A stretch of 64,000 nt of DNA from NCBI GenBank assembly GCA_025667525.1, contig CM046878.1, positions 84,774,196 to 84,838,195 of the forward strand. The letters are read 5' to 3'. The notes under the pieces were generated by a model. The model was not told where the DNA came from. It did not search any database and saw nothing but the letters and a program-made list of their open reading frames with translations. Below, piece by piece: positions 36,801 through 49,316 of the stretch. Source of the DNA: Glebionis coronaria. Lineage: Eukaryota; Streptophyta; Magnoliopsida; Asterales; Asteraceae. Both the position numbers and the translations under genes were made by a program. Every line of letters starts with the position of its first letter. Position 1 is the first letter of the stretch.

Positions 36801-39800
36801 TTATTATTACAACTCGAAAAAGCTGAAGCACATCCAAAAAACTCTTAAAATTATCAAATTCGGATCCAATAACATATATTTAGAAACGCATGTCCAACCA
36901 CTAAAACAAAGAGAAAAGTAGAAACGGGACGAAAAACATGCCTTTAAGTACGGGGATGGGCTCTTTTTAAGGTATTGATCACGTGTGCTCTCCCACAGTG
37001 AAGCACCACCAACCTGGGCAATAACTAAGGCATCTGCCATCTTATTTGCAGCAATGCATTGAGCAACAGCTCCCTTGTAATCCCCAACAACCAATGCACG
37101 TTGAATAGCATCATCAACATCATTTCCATTTTGCAAATCATGCTCCCCTATTGGATTTTCCAGGACAGTAACAGATTCCTCGGTAACAAAGTTATTATTA
37201 AAAGTTGACCCTGACGTGTCAGCTTTAGGACTTTCAAAATTGTTAAAGAAATCTTCCCCATCATCAAATCCTTCTTTTGCTTCTTCAATTTTGTCAAGAC
37301 TCAATAAGCTTAAATTCTGAGAGGGGTCATTTTGTATTGTATCATTTACTTTCTCTGCAGGCAAACTGAAGCCAATGTGGTTTAAGAGTCTCATTCGTGT
37401 TGTCCCATCATCTTCGAGCATAACCTTCAAGAATCCCCATGTTTCTCTTTCATCTTCAGATCTGGATAGACAGTTCAACAAAAACCAAATAATCAGATTT
37501 AGAGCCAGCGGGTCTCCAGGTCTAACATGTTCAAACAACCAATTTTGGCATTGGTCGAGTTGACCCCAAGAACTTAAACTTACAAAATGTTTCATAAATA
37601 ATTAGGTACATTTAGAACAGATAATGAAGTCCATTTTATTTCAATGGAAAGATAAAGACGAAGCTTGTTTTGTCTAATGGACTAATGGAGTGGTCTGGGC
37701 CATTGGTAAAGAAGTGTGCCCCTTCCATATAGTCGAATCGTCATTCGAAGGTAAGCCCTTTTTTCCGATCATTATGGAATCAAATGAAAATTAACAATGC
37801 AACTAACATTATTTAGGTAATTTGCAAAACGAGTATATTGGAAATTCAAACTTCAATTACACTTTGGCAAATTTCAGCGAGTTCGGTCTATTTTCTTTTA
37901 AGATACTTTATTTTACCTGTTTCACCCATTAAAGATAAAATTTAACCCAAAAATAACCCATTCGTATGTACACTGGTCTAAACTACTATGGTGGATGGAA
38001 AGGAGATAATTGCATGCTTCATCACATATACGTACTCAGACTCTTGAGTTTTCTGCTCGCACAAAAGCCTCATTAAAGATCTATCTCCACTGCGCATTGC
38101 AGCTTCAAATTCAGGCGAGCTGCTACCTTTACTATGTTCAGTAACCAAGTCATGCACATCAATCTGAAATATTATTGAAGGAGGTTGAGATACTATATTT
38201 ACTATTTAAAGAGACATATAATGCATAATCCACATGAATTACCTCTGAAGCTCTAGACGAAGGACCAGTTGTGTGAAAAGAAACGAGTTTACCACCAAAA
38301 CCAAATGAGACTCCAGCTTTGTGTTGGTGCCATTTGGGGGCTTTTAAAGTTTCTGCAGAGAAATCATACACAAACAATGAGACAACAGAGTGTATTTCAT
38401 ATCACACTCTATTGGGACAAACAAGAGCAGTACCGAAACTCCAGGATGATACTTATACAAGCCAAATAAAAGTGATCAATGAATTAGGGTCCACATCGTT
38501 ATTTGTTAACACCTATTGGTTCCTGTTCCATTTTACAGCATTTAAGAATTCTCACCAAGTCCAACATATAGGCCCACTAGGTTTCATTCTAAAATCAATT
38601 GGTGATAGAAGGAGTAGCCCACCAAGCTAATATGTTGACTTTGAGATTATGTTTCAACCGACGTGGGATTGCACACCCAACCGAAATTAAGAGAAGTTTC
38701 GAAATTTTTAGACCCTAAGACTTGTATTGTAGACATGAATCCAAAAAAGGAACTGGGAAATCGCCTCATATTATATACCCTTAATTTTGCAATATGTCTG
38801 GACCAATTCAAACAAATGTTGCATAACTTATCATAATACATTATTTGGGAATACAGTACTTTGTAACAAGGGATTGAAATGCCCCAAGATGTCACCCTTT
38901 TTCTCTTTTTGCACCCACCAAATGAAAATATCCCAAAATGTACTTTATTAAAAGTATTAAAACTTTTTTTTTCTAATTATTAAACTTTTTTCCCCATTTT
39001 TGGACAAGTCGCATAAGATATTTTGGGAAATTTTCATTTGGTGGGTGCAAAAAGAGAAAAAGGGTGACATCTTGGGGCATTTCAAGAATTTTCCCTTGTA
39101 ACAATGCCCGTGCTCCAACAATATAGATGAAAGTGTTTTGTAACAAAAGAGAGAACCCATTGTTCCAAAGAAGACTGCCCCAAAATTATTTGGAAAAAGA
39201 TGTTACTGGTTTACTGCTTATTCAATAACAAGAAAGGATTCCACGCAAACGCTTAACTTCGGAAACCATATACAGTAAGACTGAGAATCAATACCTGAGG
39301 ACTCACCAAGACTGTATCGAGCACAAGCCTACATAAAAGAATAGAGTGGATTATAACAGTCTACACAAAAGAAAAAAAAAACATAAGGGATTAATATTAA
39401 TAGTGGGAATATAGCTAACCTCAATGTTATAAATGCGAATTTTGCCATTAAATGAGGATGCTGATATGACCCCAGGTAACTTTGGATGCCAATGCGCATC
39501 AAAATTCGAATTGGTCCCAGCTGGAAGTTCAGAGACGATCTGTAAATTCAGTAGAGGTTTAGCCTTATAACAGCCAAAGGATGTGGATATTCAGTTGAAA
39601 TATCACTAATATTATTAAACCAAAGATCTACAGACCTCGGCAGAATTAGTGTCCCATAGTATAGTGCGGTCATCTTTGCCACATGTAAGCAAATAAGAAC
39701 TATCCTGGGGACACCATGACATTGCAACGACACCTGAAAAATCATTAATTAGGTTGGTAGATACCGATGAACGGAGTAAGTAAAAGTTTAGCATTGTTCA

Positions 39801-42800
39801 GAGCGTAAGAATCTATAACATTACAGGATGTAACGCAGAAAATCAAATTAATAAGTGCCATTGTTTACATTTCGACAATATAAGCAACATGTAGTGCTGT
39901 TCAACCACTAGTCTATCGAGTTCAGTAATCAGATATTGAGCTGTTGTCACGGATGTGAGCCACAAATATTAGATGGTTTAATTAATGATAATCAATAACT
40001 AGTATACCTTTAGTGTGACCTACTAACTCTCGCACAACTTTTGTGTACCGTAAATCCCATATCTGCATGCCAAAAATGAAGGTAACTTCCAAGAATAACA
40101 TTGTCCCTCAAAAGATACACATAAGCAAAGGCATAGATCGTTACCCTTGAAGAAGGTGAATTATCATCATCGGAAGCAACAATGATTTGAGGGGCAACAT
40201 CCGGATGCCATTGCAGAACTGAGCATCTTCTTCTAACAGAATCTGAGAAACTGTAAAATAGAAAAGTCATATCAAACCGGTTACTAATTCATGAATTATT
40301 TGAAAACTGACCACGCCCACTACACAATTGACTGCACAATTACCTTGTAATTGGACCTGGCTTCCTAAGGTCCCATATCACTGAAACCAAACACGAAAAC
40401 TCAATTGAATATTTGACTGGCATATCTCTAAAATAATCTAATAATTCCATCCATACCAGTTGCTCCATCAGATGAAGTTGATGCCAAGATATAATCGACC
40501 TTCTTATTCCATGTTAAAAATGAAATTTCTCCGTGTGTTGCAGATCCACCTCCCTGCGAAGAGGTCTAACACAAGCATAATTGTAATTAGTACAGTAGTA
40601 AGTTAACCTACATGAACATGCACATAAACTCTCTTTAAATTCTTAAAGTGAAATGAGTCAATGACACTGTAAAATTACAAGCAAGTAACTGATGAACATA
40701 AACAAGATAAACCTCCTTAAACTTGATACCATACTCTTAGGACAATTATTGCTCGGGCCTAAAGTATAGTAATTGATGAACATAAACAAGATACATGATA
40801 GATAGCTCCTTAAACTTGGTACCCTACTCATAGCACAGTTATTGATCGGAGTTTGACCAATACATGTATCAATTGACTGCAGTGACAAAAATACTTGCAA
40901 TCTAGAAAGCAGTTAACCCCATACCACCATTATAAGTATTCAAGGAAACTAAAGCGAATCCTAGCTTGTTCTGACTTCCAGAATTCAGATAAAGCTTGAA
41001 AGAGACTTCCCTATATAACTAATAGATTTCCATTCTATAGATCGGGTTATAGATTATGTCGAGATATTCAGTTTAGCAGCAAAGTAAGAAGTCACACTCA
41101 TGATTCACGTGTTCCGTAAATGATTAACGCTACGTGTTATCAGTAATAAAGACTGCCATAAAGCATCTATCTATGAGCAGGTCAGTCATAGAAAGCTCAA
41201 TCTAAGCTGCACTTGTGTTAAATAGTTTGAACAATCTGCATTTTCTTCAATAGTTTGATGTATAGTGAATTGAAATATATGATATCAACAAACGATCATG
41301 TTCGTAAAATTATGGTAGCTCACGTACTTAAGTTCGTTTGCTTATTCAAAGCCCCCTTGTTCTAAAGATTAAACACTCCACAAATTAAAAAAAAATTAAT
41401 ACAAACTATTTCCTGATTTGTTAAACTTATAGTAGTTGTCATTATAAGTTTATTTTTTACTTTTTAGTATATTTCTGTTGTCAACTTGTTGATTTATTAA
41501 TAATTCTATGCTTCTCTTGTTATGTGCCATCAAGAGGTTGCAATATATGAGTTTGTGCTTATGGTAATTAAATTAGTTGGAGTACAACAACTATACGAAG
41601 CATCTAATCTTAGCTGGAAGGAGGGAATGTACGATATAACACAAGTTTCTGAGATATCATTCAGTTAGCAGAGCAAAAGTGGTAAGACAATAATTACCTT
41701 GAGAGGTGGGAAATGTGTAGGCTCTGTTGGTTTAGCCAAATCCCATATTAAAATTTCACCTTCTTCACCACTAGAAGCAAGATGGTTTGGTTTTAGGGAG
41801 TTAAACTCCAGTCCACGAACCTAGAAATCCAATATGATAATAAGCATTTCATACCAATTCATTTGTTATGCAAAGTGCAAACAAGCTATACAGAAAATAA
41901 CATCCTACATACAGAAAAGAAAACTCACAGGTCCTTTATGCCTTGATAGTTGTTGAACAAGAGCACCTTTACTTTCTTCGGGACTAATCAATGAAAGTAA
42001 ATAACAGTGAGTCTTACATAAAGCGAAGAACAGAAATATAGACGGCACATCTAGTTGTTATGTAAAAGCAAAATTAGTCTAAACTACAAATTTCCGATAA
42101 TCAGCTTTCCCAATTCATAAAACCTACTGTAAAAATTAAGCAGCAGAACTCATCTTGTAAAAACCTTGACAGTTAACAAAAATTTCTAAAGAACTAAGTA
42201 TGTGTCCTGCTAGAAAGGTAAAATCCTTCTAATTGGAACCCTTTATGATGCATCTAATATTTGAATAGCTTCCTACAAGAAAGAAACACAAAAAATACTA
42301 TCTCGGTATGTTTTCATGACATACAGTGCTATCAAACACCCTTAGTTATTAAGTACTCCCTCTATCTGAAGTGCACATCATTACTTTTTTACAAACATAC
42401 CAGTAAGATCTTAATTTATTATTTACATGTTTCTGTATCTTTTAGAACAATGATCCTGTCAAAGTTACAAGTTATCATAAAATTGTAGTAACACTTTTCT
42501 ACCATACCAATATCATCTTAATTTACATAAACGTAACACTTTTCTACGCTTCAAATCACATTAGTCAACATTGCCAACTTCATAAAACAATCTATAACTC
42601 TAGTTATACAACTCCCACACCTCATTAGTAACCTATGTTCCATTACTATTTCAGAATCATATCACTAAAATCATAAATAACTTGAAAGCAACATGTTTCT
42701 ATATCTTCAAATCTAAAGTAATAATATAATTTAACATTGCCAACCTTCATCACACTATTCGTAACTCGCCATTTATCAGCATTCAACACTCCCATACCTC

Positions 42801-43782
42801 ATAACTTCATAATAAGTAACCTTTTTCTGTAACTTCAAATCTACAACTAATCACACTACCACATTCTCAACTTCACAAACACAATCGGTAACTCTCATAA
42901 TATCACTTTTAACAGTCCCATATACCTTACTATGTTACAAACATAATAAAAATCTTTTTTCACAATTTGAAATCTACAAGAAATGGGACAATCCAACAAT
43001 GCCAACTTCATTACGCCATACATAACTTTCATAAGTAACCTATGAACTATTGTATATTGTTACTACTATTTTATAAACACATCAGCAAATTAAATCTCAA
43101 TTTACTTGAAGTAACATTTATCGATCCTATCTAATCTATAATTAATCTTAGAATCCAACAATACCAACTTCATTACATGATTCATAACACAATAACCATA
43201 CAGCATGACCTCATAAGTACCCAATATCTTCAAAAATATCACATTGTTCAGACACGAGTTGAGCGACAACCACTTATTAGTTGGAGAGCAACTCACGGGT
43301 ACAACTACAAAACCTATGAATATACTTTACCAAGATCTTAAACTATGCAAAAGTAACAATTTCCGATCCTATCTAAGCTACAAATAATCATATAATTCAG
43401 CATTATTACCAACTACATACACAATGATAATTACATACACATTCATAAACTTATACCTAATAAGCAACTTAGGGTTCCAAACACCAATAACCCCATCCGA
43501 AAGACCCCCTGCAACAACACCAAACTCAAACTCCTCCGAACCAGACACAGACTGGCTCCAGGACAACCTATTAAACGACTCCGAACAAGATATCCCACCG
43601 CACAACACAAGTTCACGATCATCTGAACTAAAATCAACTTTAAATATCTCCAAATTTGAAGACGAACTAAACGATAAGTCTACGACTCCTGCCCGTGTTC
43701 CAGCAGCTAATAATGGCTCGTGTGGTGAAAACGTAGCTAATGCTGATCTGTTTACTGATTTTATGCATGGTGACGTAGTCAT
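33884..43782 (-). CDS. SEC31: Protein transport protein SEC31 (COPII outer coat), 19 exons, about 920 aa
   Basis: SEC31 pairs with SEC13 to build the outer cage of COPII vesicles at ER exit sites. Exons (minus strand): 43457-43782, 41929-41983, 41698-41820, 40457-40553, 40344-40380, 40145-40250, 40008-40062, 39636-39733, 39420-39539, 39295-39328, 38243-38352, 38036-38163, 36942-37461, 36277-36369, 35836-36021, 35521-35734, 35288-35419, 34422-34660, 33884-33973. All phases join without a stop. Residues 1-387 are the WD40 part ([26 protein letters not shown]). Residues 388-767 are the helical cage part ([38 protein letters not shown]). Residues 768-811 are a very short Pro-rich linker. Residues 811-920 are the C-terminal helical region ([34 protein letters not shown]). 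Start ATG 43,782 aligns with the Arabidopsis N-terminus as I remember it. Intron 13 has a GC donor. Expected Arabidopsis length is about 1,100 aa, so the linker is about 200 aa short. Confidence 0.93.
38861..39104. mobile_element. Foldback MITE in a SEC31 intron
   Basis: About 80-bp imperfect inverted repeats. The left arm 38,861-38,942 starts TTGTAACAAGGG and includes GAAATGCCCCAAGATGTCACC. The right arm 39,021-39,104 is its reverse complement with small indels. The unique centre is about 80 bp. It lies in the intron between the exons at 39,295 and 38,352. I could not find a clear target-site duplication, so the superfamily is open (Mutator-like long repeats are one option). Confidence 0.8.
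40681..40870. repeat. Diverged duplication in a SEC31 intron
   Basis: 'TGATGAACATAAACAAGATA', 'CTCCTTAAACTTG' and 'ATACTC' blocks occur twice about 95 bp apart in the intron between the exons ending 41,698 and starting 40,553. Probably a small local duplication. Confidence 0.6.
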
Positions 43783-43900
43783 ATTTGTGTTTTTTAGGGT
43801 TTGTTTTGATGGGATTTTTGTGTTTTCATATTCTTGTGGTATTTATTATTACACGAGTCATTGGCCTATGGGCTTTGAGCCCATTAATTAGGGTTTAGGT
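43783..43900 (-). promoter_or_regulatory. SEC31 upstream region with an embedded TRIM LTR remnant
   Basis: Directly upstream of the SEC31 ATG. At 43,847-43,900 lies the first part of a small LTR (TATTACACGAGTCATTGGCC...), the same sequence as the LTRs at 52,322, 52,868 and 53,525, and preceded by the same TTTAT. This LTR piece contributes TGGGCT/AGCCCA (site II-like) and AGGGTTTA (telo-box-like) motifs about 80-110 bp from the ATG. Such motifs are typical of promoters of growth-related plant genes. That they act here is an inference. Confidence 0.45.
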
Positions 43901-44182
43901 ATGTCGGCAAAGTTGATGACGTGTGTTCACGCGTATTCAAAAGTAAGTGGAATTAGCCAACGGTTTGACAGAATGGTCGGTCCACTTTGATTAGCTTCAA
44001 CGCAACTTGGTTGTTAACCAGCTATCTTGCTACACCGCGTTCATATTTATTTGTTTTTTTTTTGTCTTGATGGGCTATATATCTATTTGAAATTATTTGC
44101 GTCTTTGCAATATGATCAGAAGAATTCTTTGTCCCTCTGTTTCTGATAGGTCTAGAATAGCTTGTGTTTGGGATTGGACCCT

Positions 44183-44215
<33 letters not shown>

Positions 44216-46290
44216 GATTTGATGTGTAGATATCTGTTGTTGTCGCAGGCTTACAGATTCCGGAATATAGGATTGGACCTTCTTTTAGCTGGTGGACCAG
44301 TAGCACCATTGTTTCTTCTTTTCCCTTATTTTTCTCATTATTTGATCTCATGTTTTCACTTGTCTAAGCTTGCATTACGTTATTATGCTCGGTTTGTAGG
44401 TTTGCGTGGGGTCATACATGGTATCATACAGCCTTGTCTATTAGTTTTAGCATCATCGATTTATTAGTTTCATCATCATGAGATCGTTCTGTTTTGCTCT
44501 TTTGTTTATAGGTCGAGAAAGGTTTATGGTGGACTATTTAAGTTCGTTCTATGTTGTTTTAAGACTATCTGTTCTGGTTCTTCACTTGACTTAACGTTCA
44601 GTCATTTTCTTTTATTGGAAATTTATTCTTTCTTAACTATATCTTTTGAATCATTATTTGTCGCTCTCTTGCTCATATTTTCAGTTCACCATATGTTGCT
44701 AAAATGGTTTGATAGAGAGTTCTCTCGGAAAGACAACTGATGCTTTGACCGTTGCAGATCATTTAGTATTATGATGTGTAGTTTTACTTATTTTTAGTTT
44801 TGCTTATTGGCCAATGTATTTTTGGTTTCTTGAGAGGCCTACGTTTTTATGTAGGTTTGTCATATGCTGAACACCGGTCCTGTTTGCAATCTAAGTAATA
44901 CCAGGCCGGTTTTTTAAACCACAAGTCTTTTATTTTAGTTTACTTAAATGGCTGTCATTCTTTGTGCCTCTTTAATTAAGAGGATTGTTTTCTCTGTAGA
45001 TTTGTTGCTTGCTGTACCCCTGTCCTTGTCTCCTAACGGCCATTTTCCGGTCTTCATCGGTTTTTTTATTTTCTGCCGTTGCATTTTTTTTAGATATCTT
45101 GAATTATTCATTGGTTGTATTATGCACTTTTTAAATTTTTTATTTAAGGTATTTAGTTCACATAGTGGTAAACACTAAGCATATGTTCTCAGAACGACCT
45201 TGCTTGTGAGTAGGCTTGCTGCTTTCCAAACACAGTACTCATGATGGTTATATGACAACTTCTTTTTTCTGTCTTTACTCATAGGTGCAAGAAAGTTTGT
45301 TGGGCGCTATACACTTGTCCTGGCATTTTAATTGTCTATCTGCTGGTTTTCTTTCGTATATATAATCATATTACTTTTTTATTATTATGTATTCTTCATT
45401 TAGCCTCTTGCAGATTGTGTAGCTGTACGTTTCATCTAGGTATCTGCTGTTTATTTGGCCATGGAGATTACACTATTGTCATTTGTAGGCTTACTGAACA
45501 TGATTAGCTCTTATTTTTCGCGGGTTTTTGAAGAAGAAGTTGGAAGTACTCAGGTTATGTCAAGCCCTTAGCCATACATTCACATGTTTTGAGTTAAACT
45601 GTGCTTTTCAGATGCTTGCTGTTCGCTCTAAGATTTACTGACAGTCAGGAGTCTTTGAGACCATTTCTTGTGTGTTTCCATGGCTCTGTTGCTTCTGGAG
45701 CAACCGCTGGCCGTTGGTTCATCATCTCATAGGTTGGATGCCTGGTTGGTTAGTTGTTTTGCATTTTGAAGTTGTTAGGTTTTTGGTTTCTTGTTTTGCA
45801 GCTAGGTTCTAAATGGATCACAAGGTTGAATTTGAACAACGTGCTTTTCTTGGGCCCTGGTTGTTACAGTCATCAGTCATTGTTCTCTGCTTTTCTACAG
45901 TGTGTATATTACATGTGTATAGAGTTCCTCTTCGCATTTAATAGTTGAAACAATTGCTCAGTCTTTCCGATTTATTGGCTGGCTCTCTTTGATGAACATG
46001 AAATACTGTGGGCTCCAATATCTTTAAGGCGGGTATACCAGTATGTACTCTACTTGATAAAATGGAACTATGTGTTCTAGAAGTGGAAATCTAGTGAAGT
46101 CTGCTCGTTTGTATTCATTAAATTAGAAGTTATTTGATGATGCATGATTAGTTAACCTTGTTTGGCCTTGCTCAAGCATGACTGCTGAATGGATTGTCAT
46201 AGTGGTATTATTATGCTTAGTCTTTTCTGCAAGTTATTAGCTCCATGTGAGAATATGGAAATGGCTAGGTTCAATCGGTAGGATCTTATG
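43901..46290. other. Unassigned T-rich region upstream of SEC31
   Basis: No coding gene recognised. The plus strand is T-rich, with many polypyrimidine-(T/C)AG motifs spaced about 100-250 bp, resembling intron ends. A (GT)n microsatellite occupies 44,189-44,215. It could be the intron-rich part of a non-coding transcript continuing past the palindrome (49,322 on), but nothing proves transcription. The last five bases, TTATG, are the palindrome's target-site copy. Confidence 0.4.
44189..44215. repeat. (GT)n microsatellite
   Basis: 27 bases of uninterrupted GT dinucleotides. Confidence 0.98.
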
Positions 46291-46657
46291 TGTTGGACTT
46301 GTAATGTCTAGATACCAAAAAAGGACAGCCTGCAACGATTATGTTTGGGCCCACAGACCCAAGCCCATGAGATGCATAATATGGCAGTTGTATGTTATAA
46401 CGAATAGATGTATCTTTTACTTTTAGGCAAACGGTATGCCTGTTGATAGAGGCACCGATTGCTTCATTATAAATAGATAGGCTTCTTACGATTGTAAAAA
46501 CCAACCCACTTGATTCAATATATCAGAAAGTTATTAGGGTTCATATCCCTTTGTTCTTTATTTTCTTATTCTATGATGATATGATGTTTGCTGAAAATCA
46601 TGATGCTTGTTTGGTTGATTCGATCCTGGAGATATGACGAAGAAGACCTGTGCAACA
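46291..46657 (+). repeat. TRIM arm 1, left LTR
   Basis: TGTTGGACTTGTAATG...GACCTGTGCAACA, 367 bp, with a TATAAATAG box at about 46,472. The primer-binding site is 46,658-46,670. Confidence 0.92.
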
Positions 46658-47426
46658 TTGGTATCAGAGCGCCAAGGAACCAAGCAACACCACATCATGA
46701 TTGAGTCACAAGAAGAATAGAACGAATGAATGAAAGAAGAAAGAAAGGAAAGAAACGATTCGGGGAATCGTTCCAAAAGAAAAGAGGAAGAACAACAATT
46801 CTGGGAATTGTTTTTCAGAAAAGAGAGAACAATTAATTCAGGGAATCAATAAGAAACAGACAAGAAAGATTCGGAGGAGGAAGAAAAGGGAGGAACACGA
46901 AAGCAGAAGAAAAAAAGAAAGAAGGAGAAACACGAAGGGAGACCTGCATAAGGCGGGATTGATTATCAACAACATTACTAGTTAGGATTAACAGCGGGAA
47001 GCAGGTTTGATTGTCAGAAACAAGGCAGGATTGATTGTCATTAGCAGAAGGCAGGATTGATAATCATTAGCGAGACGAGTTTGACTTTCAACAACGAGGC
47101 AGGTTTAATCAAGAACTAGAGGAAACGTTGTTGTGGAAGACAAGAACTAGAGGAACAGAAAGAAGATTGGTCAGGGGATTGAGATCATTAGCCAGAAGGC
47201 GGGATTGATCAAGATCAACAGCGGATAAGCGGGTTTGATTGTCATTAGCATGAAGCGGACATAGTTGTCATTAGCAGGAAGCGATCGTGATAATTATTTG
47301 CTAGACGGATTTGACTCTCAACAGCGATGCGGGCTTGATCATAATCCCAGAGATCAAGGACAATGCAAGAATGCAAGAAAGAAACCGAGAAACGAAGGTT
47401 TTGGCATCTCGACATTAGGGAGGAAC
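46658..47426 (+). other. TRIM arm 1, non-coding interior
   Basis: 769 bp, purine-rich, no gag or pol. Degenerate short repeats of the type GGCAGGATTGATTGTCATTAGCA recur about every 30 bp from 46,950 to 47,310. A polypurine tract TTAGGGAGGAAC ends at 47,426. Confidence 0.85.
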
Positions 47427-47793
47427 TGTTGGACTTGTAATGTCTAGATACCAAAAAAGGACAGCCTGCAACGATTATGTTTGGGCCCACAGACCCAAGC
47501 CCATGAGATGCATAATATGGCAGTTGTATGTTATAACGAATAGATGTATCTTTTACTTTTAGGCAAACGGTATGCCTGTTGATAGAGGCACCGATTGCTT
47601 CATTATAAATAGATAGGCTTCTTACGATTGTAAAAACCAACCCACTTGATTCAATATATCAGAAAGTTATTAGGGTTCATATCCCTTTGTTCTTTATTTT
47701 CTTATTCTATGATGATATGATGTTTGCTGAAAATCATGATGCTTGTTTGGTTGATTCGATCCTGGAGATATGACGAAGAAGACCTGTGCAACA
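47427..47793 (+). repeat. TRIM arm 1, right LTR
   Basis: Same 367-bp sequence as 46,291-46,657. It abuts the 20-bp spacer, which repeats an internal LTR segment (TTGATTCGATCCTGGAGATA). Confidence 0.92.
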
Positions 47794-47813
47794 TTGATTC
47801 GATCCTGGAGATA

Positions 47814-48180
47814 TGTTGCACAGGTCTTCTTCGTCATATCTCCAGGATCGAATCAACCAAACAAGCATCATGATTTTCAGCAAACATCATATCATCATAG
47901 AATAAGAAAATAAAGAACAAAGGGATATGAACCCTAATAACTTTCTGATATATTGAATCAAGTGGGTTGGTTTTTACAATCGTAAGAAGCCTATCTATTT
48001 ATAATGAAGCAATCGGTGCCTCTATCAACAGGCATACCGTTTGCCTAAAAGTAAAAGATACATCTATTCGTTATAACATACAACTGCCATATTATGCATC
48101 TCATGGGCTTGGGTCTGTGGGCCCAAACATAATCGTTGCAGGCTGTCCTTTTTTGGTATCTAGACATTACAAGTCCAACA
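47814..48180 (-). repeat. TRIM arm 2, inner LTR
   Basis: Reverse complement of the arm 1 LTR, 367 bp, starting TGTTGCACAGGTC on the plus strand. Confidence 0.92.
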
Positions 48181-48949
48181 GTTCCTCCCTAATGTCGAGA
48201 TGCCAAAACCTTCGTTTCTCGGTTTCTTTCTTGCATTCTTGCATTGTCCTTGATCTCTGGGATTATGATCAAGCCCGCATCGCTGTTGAGAGTCAAATCC
48301 GTCTAGCAAATAATTATCACGATCGCTTCCTGCTAATGACAACTATGTCCGCTTCATGCTAATGACAATCAAACCCGCTTATCCGCTGTTGATCTTGATC
48401 AATCCCGCCTTCTGGCTAATGATCTCAATCCCCTGACCAATCTTCTTTCTGTTCCTCTAGTTCTTGTCTTCCACAACAACGTTTCCTCTAGTTCTTGATT
48501 AAACCTGCCTCGTTGTTGAAAGTCAAACTCGTCTCGCTAATGATTATCAATCCTGCCTTCTGCTAATGACAATCAATCCTGCCTTGTTTCTGACAATCAA
48601 ACCTGCTTCCCGCTGTTAATCCTAACTAGTAATGTTGTTGATAATCAATCCCGCCTTATGCAGGTCTCCCTTCGTGTTTCTCCTTCTTTCTTTTTTTCTT
48701 CTGCTTTCGTGTTCCTCCCTTTTCTTCCTCCTCCGAATCTTTCTTGTCTGTTTCTTATTGATTCCCTGAATTAATTGTTCTCTCTTTTCTGAAAAACAAT
48801 TCCCAGAATTGTTGTTCTTCCTCTTTTCTTTTGGAACGATTCCCCGAATCGTTTCTTTCCTTTCTTTCTTCTTTCATTCATTCGTTCTATTCTTCTTGTG
48901 ACTCAATCATGATGTGGTGTTGCTTGGTTCCTTGGCGCTCTGATACCAA
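48181..48949 (-). other. TRIM arm 2, non-coding interior
   Basis: Reverse complement of 46,658-47,426, same length. The primer-binding site on the minus strand is next to the outer LTR. Confidence 0.85.
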
Positions 48950-49316
48950 TGTTGCACAGGTCTTCTTCGTCATATCTCCAGGATCGAATCAACCAAACAA
49001 GCATCATGATTTTCAGCAAACATCATATCATCATAGAATAAGAAAATAAAGAACAAAGGGATATGAACCCTAATAACTTTCTGATATATTGAATCAAGTG
49101 GGTTGGTTTTTACAATCGTAAGAAGCCTATCTATTTATAATGAAGCAATCGGTGCCTCTATCAACAGGCATACCGTTTGCCTAAAAGTAAAAGATACATC
49201 TATTCGTTATAACATACAACTGCCATATTATGCATCTCATGGGCTTGGGTCTGTGGGCCCAAACATAATCGTTGCAGGCTGTCCTTTTTTGGTATCTAGA
49301 CATTACAAGTCCAACA
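48950..49316 (-). repeat. TRIM arm 2, outer LTR
   Basis: 367 bp, ends ...AAGTCCAACA on the plus strand. TTATG follows at 49,317-49,321. Confidence 0.92.

Larger units (their letters stand above)
46291..49316. mobile_element. Head-to-head palindrome of two complete TRIM elements, one TSD pair TTATG
   Basis: Arm 1 (46,291-47,793, plus) and arm 2 (47,814-49,316, minus) are each 1,503 bp. They appear identical by eye and by their identical translations, and are separated by a 20-bp spacer (47,794-47,813). Each arm is LTR (367 bp), primer-binding site TTGGTATCAGAGC, non-coding interior (769 bp), polypurine tract, LTR (367 bp). TTATG precedes arm 1 (46,286-46,290) and follows arm 2 (49,317-49,321), so the whole palindrome appears to have entered as one unit. 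No protein is encoded. The apparent 131-codon and 60-codon ORFs are LTR and interior sequence read through. Confidence 0.9.

Noticed and set aside
40658..40900. 80-codon minus-strand ORF
   Set aside because: Lies in a SEC31 intron within a small duplication; repeated peptide is the duplication read in frame.
43424..43891. 155-codon plus-strand ORF
   Set aside because: Antisense shadow of SEC31 exon 1.
46130..46200. C/D-box snoRNA-like string (TGATGATG ... CTGA)
   Set aside because: No good terminal stem and no checkable guide sequence; boxes this short occur by chance.
47967..48362. 131-codon ORFs in the palindrome
   Set aside because: They are LTR and adjoining interior read through, mirrored at 47,245-47,640; no similarity to a protein family and they lie in non-coding TRIM sequence.
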